The notes beneath the pieces are model-generated. The model searched no databases, was not told the origin of the DNA, and saw nothing but the letters and a program-made list of their open reading frames with translations. From Metaphire vulgaris (taxonomy: Eukaryota > Annelida > Clitellata > Crassiclitellata > Megascolecidae): a stretch of 64,000 nucleotides of DNA. The first letter of the stretch is position 1. Every line of letters begins with the position of its first letter. Positions 55,901 through 64,000 of the stretch are shown here, one piece after another. The stretch is taken from contig CM030851.1 of NCBI GenBank assembly GCA_018105865.1, positions 9,846,328 to 9,910,327 on the forward strand. Direction: 5' to 3'. A program made the position numbers and the translations under genes.

Positions 55901-58068
55901 GCTCCGAGTTCGGGAGAGGATCATCTTCAAAAGATGCCTAGTAATTCACGGCATCATCACCGGCCAAGCCAGTCCAGTCCGAAGTACTTGGAGCGACTCC
56001 TGACACCCGCTAGCGACGCTCTTAGACGGTCGACATCGAGATCAGCATCCTCTCTCGACCTCTCTGTCCCGAAACCGCTTAAGATTCCAACCCTCGGTGA
56101 TCGCGCCTTCTGCCGAGGCGGACCACTCAAGTGGAATACCATGCCACCTGAAATAAGGAGGATTAAAGCTCGACCCATCTTCAAAAGCAGACTAAAAAGC
56201 CACCTGTTTAGGGAGTCATACCCCCTGTAAAGCGCCCTTGTTTTTGGTTATGCTATGCCTACGGCACTATATAAATAGTCCAGTATACAATACAATACAA
56301 TTAATATATAAGTTAACAAAATACTCTACAAAATGGCCACCTTGAGGAAGATTTTGAAGATCTTCATAAATTTTTCGAGCGATGCCTTCACTGCAATATA
56401 TACAGAAAGATCAGAGTTAACCAAGTTTGATGCCTTTGCAGAGAAAGTGTTCTGAGAACCTTGCTACTTTAAATGATTAATCATATTATTATACCTATTG
56501 TTGATTTTTGGGAACATAGTATAAAATATCATAAAAATTCAAGATGCTTATAGAGCAACTATAACAAATACTGACACAGTTCTTAAAAATCCCCCGATCG
56601 TGAAACAGTGTTATGTTTCCATTTTGATCTTTTATTTTTGGCCTATTGTTCATCAGTCACTATAACTGCTCCATAAACTCATGGCCTTTTAAAATAATTC
56701 TGTCAACTTTTTGTGAAATTTCTGATCATCTCCAAACATAGGTTCAAAGTCTGAATCTTGATTCTTTGCAACAATTTCATTCAAAGTCATTATATTAATG
56801 ATCAAACCTAGATGCATAATATCCAAATTTAGTCTTGAAATGTTAGTCAAATCAATGTTATTTACTTTATGCTACAATATAAATATAAACTGATATTACC
56901 ACACTGATAAAACTCAAGACTACCAGTAATATGAACTTTTCAACCCATCAGAATTAAAGTGCTATATAAGTCACGCTCATAGAAACAATTACTAATTTTA
57001 CACATGCTAATGACTCAAAAATCAGCTAAATTAATTAACTTTTTAAAATTGGAAAATCTTCATGGCATTGTTTCTATCATGAACAACAAAGTAAATATAA
57101 TACATTTTCATATGCAATTTTGTCACCAAGAACAAAATAATTAATAAAAACAGATAACCTTAATTGCCCTTCATGAAAACACACCATATTATTTTCTTCA
57201 TGTACAAATTGAACAAACTTACAACTGTTGCAGGCAATTTGGAGGGCATTCTTTGGAAAATGGACTTCTCTGAACTTCTAAAGCTTTGGTATTAAGGATC
57301 TCACAGTCCCCTTCCAAATGAAATGTCTCATCCTTCTATTATATATAACAATATCATAAATATTCATCCTGCTGGCTCATATCAGATGGCTTAAATAAAA
57401 TTCAATTGTTAAATATGCATAGTCAAAGCACAACTGAACAAACTGGTTATTGATCAACTAGTTGGACACTAAAGCATTTTGTCTACAGCATAAAAGGCAG
57501 TTTTTAATATCAAATTGCCTTGATATTGAGAAATATATCTGCAAGAATTGAAGAGCATGATGGGCATGATAAATCTTCTCGGAAATGGAAATTTCTCCAT
57601 TTACAATCTAATTTATGCCTCCATAGAGATACACAGTTGGTACAGTCAGTGTTGTGCAGTAACGAAGTAGAAGCAACGCATTACGATACTTACGTACAAT
57701 TCTGAGTACTTTGTACCGTAACGAAGTACACGAGTTACACAGTACTTTTTACTTGTATTGAAGTAAGTTTCTATGCAGCCAATATATAAATGTAAGATTC
57801 CCATTTTTTACATTTACATCAATATTATTCTCTACTAAAATATAGTAAACAACTCGCTCACTACACAGCTATTATAAAATACTGGCCGTTTATGATCAAA
57901 CAACAAATATAAGGTACTGTAATTGGGAAATAGTAAAATAGGTAATTTTAATAAATAATTAAAATCCAACACTTACCAAATTTGTGTAGTTTAAAATTTT
58001 TGTACGCTTCTGTTCCCAAGTATTATACATCATCTGTGAAACTAAACAAAATACATTTTGCATCATGC

Positions 58069-58111
<43 letters not shown>

Positions 58112-61100
58112 GCTTGTCTGCCCATCACAAATGATGGGGGAGCTTAGCTATTTCCTATCCCGATTTTTTTGTAAATATTTTAGCATTTTGTCCAATGATT
58201 TGTCATTGACCGGGAATATGGCTTGCTGAGCAGTCTGACATATGCCAGGTTTCTTGCTTGTGATAACGCCATATATAGTTGGCCATGGAAAAAGACTGGC
58301 TCGCTTAAATATATTCCTATGCATTAAAATATTTGCTCACTTGAATGTATTCCTCCTCTAATTCTCCTCCTCATCATCATCATGATCATGTGCCATGCCA
58401 TGTATTCTTACTTGTTCAAATGTTTGCATTTGCGACTTGTTGGTAGTCATTGCAAATAAAGGGTAAGGGCCGTAAGGCAAGGTAAGGTGATGATCCCCAG
58501 TTTTGTGGCCATCAGCCCTTAGGTGGCTAAGCCATTCATCGGCGGACGGTGTCCAGTTATTCCGCCATACCTATGGTTACCCTCTCAATGTTGCCATTGC
58601 TACACATTTTATCACTGCAATTGAGTGAAGGCTGAGTCGACTTCTGGGCAAATAAAGGGAGCACTGGAAATTTCTCATTCTATTCATTGAAATTGATGTA
58701 TGTAGTGTTGAAGCTGCTAATCTAGATTTGAAGTTTAATGTCAAAAAATGTAAGGCCATGAGAATTGGTAGACGTTATGCAATGGTCTGTGCTCCCTTAT
58801 TGTTGAATGGATCTGTTCTGGCTTATGTTGATGAGTTGAAATATCTTGGGATCGTAGTTAGAGCTGGTCGTCATTTCAGGATATCAATTACAGAGACCAA
58901 AATGAAATTTTATAAAAACTTTAATAACTTGTACAGCAAGAGCAAATCCTCTTCCTCTGAGTTGATATGTGTTGACTTACTCAAATCGTTTTGTTTACCT
59001 ATTATCTTATATGCTACTGACCACTTGTCCAAACAAGAGCACTTTAAATAACTTGGATCACCTAGTACAGCAGGCTGTATGCAAAATCTTCAATGTACAT
59101 AACAAAGTAATGATTGACTGTATTAATAATGCTTGGATTGCATTTAATACATGATACTGTAAAGAATCGTCAATACTCTTTTACAAAAAAGAATCTGTAT
59201 TTTAGCAAATGTATAATAGCGGAATGTGTTGTGTAGTTGTTAGCTAAGAGTTGTGTTGTGTGTTCTTTTTTTTTTTTTTGCTGTCTTTTTTTATGTTGTC
59301 TGCGTTTGCGAATAAAGTTATATATATATATATATATTAGCCAAACTTCAAAATGAGGAAGCTGGGAAAATGGCAGGGTAAGGGAGGGTAGGGGACGGGA
59401 ATATGGATGGGAGAGAGTAGAGAGGGAGATAGATGAATGATAGAGGAATAAGAGAGGAGTCAGTAGGCAAAGGAGATAGAGGCAGAGGAGGGGTCAGAAG
59501 AGTGGTGGAGAAGGGGTTGGAAATGGGGTGGAGGAGGGTAGGTTTGTGTGGCATAGTCATGAATTTGGGAGTAGATATAGAAAATATCACTACATTAAAG
59601 CATTAAAGAAATTAAAATTCTTACATGTTCCATTGTTCTTCTTCTGATTGAGAAGTTCCTGTAGATCTGCCTGAATGCTGCAATTATAGACATCTTTGAA
59701 TTAATTTTTCATTACAAAAAGTCAATTAAGTTGATAAATTGCTACAGTAATTTAATTACAAGTACTGCTGTGTAGACAAACCAATAGGCTGTCAATTTGT
59801 TTACAATTGATACATACAAGTTTACATCTTCCACACAAATCAAGCAATTAAAGTGGCAAAACAGTGCATTACTCTTAGATTAGACAGTGGCGGCCGGTGG
59901 GTCTAAGACAGTGTCTCCGCAAACTTTTACCTCGTGGCACACTAAACAGAACAAATTTTTTTCACGGCACATTCTTCATAAAATTACAAAACCAACCAAC
60001 AATTTATTAAATTGAGTGTTCTTTATTAAGGAACTGCGGGTCTGCAGTCACATATAATGATATGTAGATGTAACAAAAAGTAATTCATAGACTGTAGATT
60101 CTCACCCTTAAAATTGCATTTTCTCAGATCTTGCCAAAAATTTATCCATTTCAAATTTCATCTAAATCTCGAAAAGCATCAAATTCAACTGTTACTATAC
60201 TTATAGTTACCCTACTATTGCAACATCTCAACACATGCAATGTAATAATTTCAAAACGGTAATTGGGTCAAATGTATCAGCGCTCAGACGCTGTTGTTTT
60301 TACATTGTAAAGTCGCCGGGGCGGTGGCGTCAGCGAAAGACGTTAATTTCTGGCAGTTGTATTGTTGCGCGTAGCGCAATTATAATAAAAAAATGGATGT
60401 CCGATATATTGTATTGTAGGCTGTGCCTATATATGACGCCATTTTTACACCTCATCCGGCAAAATTTTTAGGAAGGAACAAAAAAATTAAAATAATAGTA
60501 AAATTCTGAAATTCTTTCAGAATCTCTAGCGGCACACTCTCAGTGTGCCATGGCACACAGTCGCTTAGACACTGGTCTAAGAAGTGGGGGTTGCAATGTA
60601 AGTGAGAAAAATGTCACCCTTAAAATTAGGCTGGGAGTTCATTTTCTTAGAATTTCCTGCTACAGATTGACTTTTTTAGTGTTACTTCCTCTACCCTCTG
60701 TTCTGTCGCCTCAGCTTCATACAGTGAAGGACAGAGGTAGGCGATATGCCTTAAGCCAGTTAAGGTATGTTGGTGACAACACGCCAACACCCTCCCCCGC
60801 AGAGAGTTATTCAACCAGAGGATGTCTCAGTCTCCCGCTAGTTGAAACGTGTGTGTCGCATCTGTCCAGCGACAAGGCCATGTCCACTTCCTCAAGGCAA
60901 AGTCTCTTCTGTAATATTGCATTACAGTCTTTGTAGTACGTATAGGCAGCGTGGAAATTATACGTGTGTCGCAGTTGTTCTGCAACACACAGACCACAGC
61001 ACACGGCAGCCGCCTGAGCGCAGTCAAACACTCAAACCTATTAATTTTCCTGATCGGTATTGGCTTGCTGAACGAAGCAAAATTCCATATGAAATTATTA

Positions 61101-61311
61101 TTGTTATTGACAAATTGTGCAGCGAAAAACTGGGGGTTGCACAACCCAGCGACATGGCCACCGGCCAACACTGAGATTAGACTAAATGTCACACAACTTA
61201 TTAAGTTGTAAAAACTGTTGTAAAATATAAATAAGAACATGCATAACTAGATTTCTAAGCTTTTAAAACCTTCTGCAGGAGCTCACACACACACACACAC
61301 ACATACACACA

Positions 61312-61349
<38 letters not shown>

Positions 61350-63396
61350 TATATATATATATATAAACAATGGATATCAAAGATTAAATTACAATACATA
61401 TTTGGTGACAACAGCACAAAAATGAAACTGCAAACATTGCCAACACTAAAGCATCTTCCTCTATATAAGCACATCAATCATACTGAAATGGATGAGAAAC
61501 AAGACTTAAACTATTGGGGAGCTCTAGAACGAATCAACATGCAAAAATTTTTTTAAAAAGAGTTCAGAGAAGCAAAAACAAGAAAAATCGTATCAGCCAC
61601 AAGCAACTAAATGCTCAGAAAAAAACAATGAAACACCACAAACCTCAACACTTCATTAGAAGGATGACCAGTTTATAAAATCTAATAAATAGTACAAATT
61701 CATTTCATCTAGTGAAACCGTGGCCCAGTTTATCTAAAATTTTACCTCATATCAAACATCTCAATTCTGGCCATAAGTTCATTACAGTCACTTTTGAGCT
61801 CAGAAATTACAGCTGAAAGTGTAGACTTCTCCCTCATAAGGCACAAACTAAAGAAGAATAAACACCAAAAGAGAAAAACATACAGCAAAATGAAACATAC
61901 AATTATAAGCTCATAAAAAATCGGTTCAATTTCCTGCATAAGCAACAACATTTGCAGCCATTTACAACATGAGATATCTCACTCACATGACAAGTATCCT
62001 GAAAACAGATTTTCCCTTTCTTTTTCTCACATGTAAACTTTGTTCAGCATTAAATTATATTAAAATCTTGCTTCATTTCTAAATAAAAATTACTGGTTTT
62101 TCGATACCATTACAATTGTAGAATTACCTGGCAGCTCGATATGCCTCAATCAGCCGGTTGAAATCACTGGCAATTTGCGCACACAAGTAGATTACATATT
62201 TACACGTCTTGACCTGATCCTAAAACAATATTAGCTGTTGACTGCACCGAGCAAACATGCAAACATTCGATACAATATCAAATTGACACCTAAATTTAAC
62301 GAAAGATTGCAAGCAAAAGTGAAAATAACTTGAAGATCACAAGGCGAACTCCTCACCCTCACTTAGCTTTGTACTGTAAACGAAAGTAATGCAAGTGATC
62401 TGTTTAGAAACATCATAATATCCTATTGCATCAAATTTCACGTTAACCTATAATAAAATCAGTTTACGACACCGAGTTTTAAAATGGTCAACACAGAAAA
62501 CACCAACCTCATAAACATTTTCTTTTTCACTATTTTCAAGAATCATTTGAACCTGACGTGGAATCACACGGGAATTTCTCATTTTGCCAGAAAATTTGGG
62601 ACTGTTTTTGTTGAATAGAAAGAGATCGATGCGATTCTTCTCAAATGCCTCCTCCTTCGGTAAAATGACAAACAGACAATACATTGCACTGTCGTTTTAA
62701 GCTTCACAATCAACTCATGGCCATTTTAAAACTCAAAAGCCAAAAAATAAAATAAAATCTTAAAATAACATATTCTACAAGCTGTTTAAACAGAAAACAT
62801 AAGACCTAATAAAGGTAAAAATATGATGCAGCAGAGACATCATTAATAGCAACAAGACCTAAATTGTCCAACATTGAGTTACAGTTAAACACCCGGTTAC
62901 ACACATCTAAGATAAAAAATGCTGCAAACCCATGACACACACATCTAAGATAAAAATGTTCAGAAACCAGAATATAAGGCAGCAGAAACTTCAAAGCACT
63001 AATAAGCAATCCTATAGATAACATTTCCAAAGATATCTGGCAAATACATTTCCAAAAATGAATGTCTAGCAGAAACCAAGTGTCTGCTTAAGAATTCATT
63101 AGTTTGTTTCACATCAATCGTAAGAATCGTATCAAACAAGTTAATTTCTGTGCATTTTAAAGCAGTATAAACAAGAGAACTAAACGTACAGCAGAGTAGC
63201 TTGCCACATCTTTGACAGATTCTGCAATGGATCCAGTCAGTGTCAGAAGCTCTTGGTTGGACTGATCTATGCCTGTTGTTCCTTTAATCATTGCGGCAAT
63301 CGTTTCCGTGGACATCGGATGCGTCTTTCCACCGGAATCGATCTCCGCCGGGTAAGACAATATTTCGTTGGTGTTGACCGAATATATGTGAATCAG
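52822..63396 (-). CDS. IKK: IkappaB kinase alpha/beta-type (IKK), C-terminal half, 9 exons, 357 aa, partial
   Basis: IKK phosphorylates IkappaB to release NF-kB downstream of Toll/TNF-type receptors. Exons 63396-63190, 62654-62508, 62219-62128, 61847-61746, 59677-59625, 55690-55588, 54904-54751, 53525-53401 and 52912-52822 join in phase and end at a stop. In order: ubiquitin-like domain (LIHIYSV..EILSYP, TGIDQSNQELL, DLFLFNKNSP), then the helical scaffold/dimerisation domain (SELKSDCNELMARIE, SIQADLQELL, ETVFMLQKQRQEEIWKLL), a Ser/Thr-rich linker, and the NEMO-binding motif DFDWSFLQ at the extreme C-terminus (LDWSWLQ in vertebrates). The NEMO-binding tail and TVxxLQxxRQxE(L/I)W separate it from TBK1/IKKepsilon. 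The kinase domain lies beyond the right edge. Human IKKbeta has about 450 residues over the same span, so this one is compact. IKKalpha versus beta cannot be told. Confidence 0.93.
53401..53525 (-). CDS. IKK: IKK exon: Ser/Thr-rich linker
   Basis: IVKTRSNVSMSTNPFNGE to STEVRH: corresponds to the variable Ser-rich segment between the scaffold and the NEMO-binding tail. Acceptor CTTTAG, donor AG|GTAAGT. Confidence 0.85.
53591..53836. mobile_element. hAT-like MITE (CAGTGGTTCCCAAACTTT ends)
   Basis: Ends CAGTGGTTCCCAAACTTT and ACTTTGGGAACCACTG. Flanks CAACAGTA and CATTAGTA agree at six of eight. Same end type as the 27342-28636 element. In an IKK intron. Confidence 0.85.
54751..54904 (-). CDS. 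IKK: IKK exon: scaffold domain C-terminal helix
   Basis: SKILSYRMEMQNLKEAANK, then KETVFMLQKQRQEEIWKLLS: the [20 protein letters not shown] signature of canonical IKKs. Acceptor TTTACAG, donor CAG|GTAAAG. Confidence 0.95.
55140..55420 (-). mobile_element. LINE 3' end with (GAT)n tail, minus strand
   Basis: Minus-strand translation gives MAKERKGPWMS...MECDDD into a (CAT/GAT)n run (55140-55192), preceded by MGRSDGIQK. Same family as 50690-51086. In an IKK intron, same sense as the gene. Confidence 0.82.
55588..55690 (-). CDS. IKK: IKK exon: scaffold domain
   Basis: QRHKASKTKEMVDCVQDCIR then ESDQLTKDLYMNL: aligns with the ..[22 protein letters not shown] helix. Acceptor CTTGTAG, donor AG|GTTAGT. 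Confidence 0.87.
55800..56301 (+). mobile_element. CR1-like LINE, 3' end of ORF2
   Basis: AARLIYRQDRRVSITPLMRD then LHWLRVRERIIFKR; after a frameshift, LSVPKPLKIPTLGDRAF and WNTMPPEIRRIK..FKSRLKSHLF. These are the hallmark C-terminal motifs of CR1/L2/Rex1-type reverse transcriptase ORFs (W..LP..I....FK..LK.HLF). It ends GGCACTATATAAATAG and an (ATACA)n tail. In an IKK intron, opposite sense. Confidence 0.88.
56302..58070. other. IKK intron sequence, nothing recognised
   Basis: AT-rich, without a recognisable gene, RNA or classified repeat. A short AACGAAGTA-rich stretch lies at 57655-57730. Confidence 0.5.
58072..58111. repeat. (ATT)n microsatellite
   Basis: About 13 ATT units followed by AGCTTGTCTGCCCATCAC; IKK intron. 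Confidence 0.95.
58455..58640 (+). repeat. Dispersed repeat (GGTGGCTAAGCCATTCAT family), copy 2
   Basis: Partner of 49295-49520 (GGCCATCAGCCCTTAGGTGG, TATTCCGCCATACC, AATGTTGCCATTGCT). Confidence 0.65.
58700..59333 (+). mobile_element. LINE reverse-transcriptase 3' fragment
   Basis: DLKFNVKKCKAMRIGRR, then LNGSVLAYVDELKYLGIVV: the primer-grip region after the RT catalytic core (KxKxM..G.....L.G..L..V..xKYLGI). It continues KSFCLPIILYATD, then stops. It ends GCGAATAAAGTT and a TA run, a retroelement-like 3' end. In an IKK intron, opposite sense. Confidence 0.85.
59625..59677 (-). CDS. IKK: IKK exon: scaffold domain, small exon
   Basis: SIQADLQELLNQKKNNGT; equals the SIQIDLEKYSEQ segment of IKKbeta. 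53 bp; acceptor TTGCAG, donor T|GTAAGA. The only exon this small in the gene; phase fits on both sides. Confidence 0.9.
59885..61173. mobile_element. hAT-like element (CAGTGGCGGCCGGTGG ends), 1.29 kb, carrying a nested hAT element
   Basis: Ends CAGTGGCGGCCGGTGG and CCACCGGCCAACACTG (14/16 inverted match) with a perfect 8-bp duplication AGATTAGA (59877-59884 and 61174-61181). The 5' part is occupied by a second element (59909-60574). The remaining ~620 bp has overlapping open frames of 110-137 aa on both strands but no transposase signature. Confidence 0.85.
59909..60574. mobile_element. Nested hAT-like element (CAGTGTCTCCGCAAACTT / TTAGACACTG ends), 666 bp
   Basis: Perfect 8-bp duplication GTCTAAGA (59901-59908 and 60575-60582). 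It sits 16 bases inside the left end of the larger element, so it inserted later. Confidence 0.85.
61280..61370. repeat. (CA)n then palindromic (TA)n with AACAATATAT arms
   Basis: ACACAC run at 61285-61306, then AACAATATATA...TATATTGTTTATATATATATATAAACAATG, a strongly self-complementary AT stretch; IKK intron. Confidence 0.9.
61746..61847 (-). CDS. IKK: IKK exon: scaffold domain
   Basis: LCLMREKSTLSAVISELKSD then CNELMARIEMFDM: aligns with [27 protein letters not shown]. Acceptor TTCTTTAG, donor GAG|GTAAAA. Confidence 0.88.
62128..62219 (-). CDS. IKK: IKK exon: scaffold/dimerisation domain start
   Basis: DQVKTCKYVIYLCAQIASDF then NRLIEAYRAA: aligns with the [20 protein letters not shown] helix. 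Acceptor TTTTAG, donor CAG|GTAATT. Confidence 0.88.
62508..62654 (-). CDS. IKK: IKK exon: end of ubiquitin-like domain
   Basis: EEAFEKNRIDLFLFNKNSPK, then RVIPRQVQMILENSEKENVY: aligns with DLVFLFDNS..(I)SPRPQPESVSCILQEP. The acceptor (ACCGAAG) is somewhat weak; a second AG lies 3 bp on. 49 codons, phase 0 both ends. Confidence 0.9.
63190..63396 (-). CDS. IKK: IKK exon: ubiquitin-like domain, first part
   Basis: LIHIYSVNTNEILSYPAEID, then TIAAMIKGTTGIDQSNQELL to KDVASYSA. Matches KLVHILNMVTGTIHTYPV...IQQDTGIPEEDQELL of IKKbeta. Acceptor TTTCAG, donor GCT|GTACGT, 69 codons in phase 0. Confidence 0.92.
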
Positions 63397-63526
63397 CTGA
63401 AACGAAGTTCAACATCGCATGGCTTCCCAATTTTGCTATGACTTGCAGGATAGCTACATACCTCAATGCAGGGCAGTCATTAACAACAGCAATTATTTGT
63501 CGTAAAAGAATTTCTCTTTTCAACCG

Positions 63527-63908
63527 CAGGGGCGTAAACCTGGCTTCAACATTGGAGGGGATAGAATAATTTTAAAAGTTGAAGAATAAAATATCCCCCA
63601 TTTTGGGGATATTGCTATTATGGTGGGGACTTAAAATCGTCCATGAAATACGTCTTGACAAGCCAAAAAGAAGGTCATCCTGATATTGTTATATTTTCCT
63701 CTCTCCAAATACCCTGACAAGCAAAAAAAGGTCATCCAAATGAGAGAATGTGGATTTGCCGTAATTCTGGCATCAACATCATAGGGTAGGATAAATTTTT
63801 TTACCATATAGGCCAAAACATTGGGGGGATAATTGATACTCTGTCCCCCGCCAACTAATTATTCGGGGGGACCGTCCCCCGCCGTCCCCTCCGTGTTTTA
63901 CGCCCATG
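63527..63908. mobile_element. hAT-like MITE (CAGGGGCGTAAACC ends), 382 bp
   Basis: Ends CAGGGGCGTAAACC and GTTTTACGCCCATG with a perfect 8-bp duplication TTCAACCG (63519-63526 and 63909-63916). It contains two copies of TGACAAGC(C/A)AAAAA..GGTCATCC. In the IKK intron just before the ubiquitin-like exon. Confidence 0.9.
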
Positions 63909-64000
63909 TTCAACCGGTATACATAGAAAATAAACAAAATCTATTAACCTCCACCATAGTCTCTAATAAAGCAAAAAATATGCATATAAAATGTGACAAT

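Noticed and set aside
52822..63396. TBK1/IKKepsilon identity for the right-hand gene
   Set aside because: The ubiquitin-like domain alone would allow it, but ETVFMLQKQRQEEIWKLL and the C-terminal DFDWSFLQ NEMO-binding motif belong to IKKalpha/beta and are absent from TBK1/IKKepsilon.
63464..63523. Candidate exon just upstream of the IKK ubiquitin-like exon (..VVNDCPALR|GTATGT)
   Set aside because: Joining it to 63396 in the required phase gives a stop (TGA) in either reading, and no acceptor is evident. It also abuts a MITE.

Overview
This is a stretch of animal nuclear genome with no bacterial-type operons. It carries four spliced genes, all on the minus strand, buried in AT-rich introns and intergenic DNA full of microsatellites, MITEs and dead retroelements. 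The gene set (Pax2/5/8, PAPS synthase, an SPPL2 intramembrane protease and a canonical IKK with a NEMO-binding tail), the small exons (39 to 318 bp) and the dense hAT and Tc1/mariner MITEs suggest an invertebrate animal. A marine deuterostome such as an echinoderm or hemichordate is my best guess, but I cannot fix the phylum from sequence alone.

Layout by coordinate. 1-13.9 kb: a large microsatellite at the left edge, one clear paired-box exon of a Pax2/5/8 gene (3863-4028), several MITEs, a ~200-bp-arm foldback (5.65-6.51 kb), and a CpG-rich block (7.4-7.7 kb) that could be a promoter. 13.96-31.28 kb: a complete bifunctional PAPS synthase gene of 12 coding exons whose reading frame I could chain exon by exon. 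It carries one single-base frameshift in exon 11. 31.3-35.4 kb: intergenic, with five dated MITE insertions. 35.44-51.34 kb: a complete SPPL2-type signal peptide peptidase-like gene of 15 coding exons (551 aa), with a 2.3-kb Tc1-like element and two CCTTGG-type tandem arrays inside intron 11. 51.3-52.8 kb: a short intergenic gap. 52.82-63.40 kb and beyond the right edge: the 3' half (nine coding exons, 357 aa) of an IKKalpha/beta kinase gene covering the ubiquitin-like domain, the helical scaffold/dimerisation domain and a C-terminal DFDWSFLQ NEMO-binding motif. The kinase domain lies outside the window.

The genes are not an operon. They act in sulfation donor synthesis (PAPSS), endosomal/lysosomal membrane proteolysis (SPPL2), NF-kB signalling (IKK) and developmental transcription (Pax). 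Exon joins were deduced by eye from splice sites, phase and similarity to vertebrate proteins recalled from general knowledge. All joins are phase-consistent except the stated frameshift. I found no convincing new biological system. The most unusual items are a possible alternative first exon of PAPSS, the PAPSS frameshift, the duplicated acceptor region of the Pax exon, the nested LINE/hAT/foldback stack at 27-29 kb, the nested hAT pair at 59.9-61.2 kb, and a 20-nt motif shared by many hAT-like elements.
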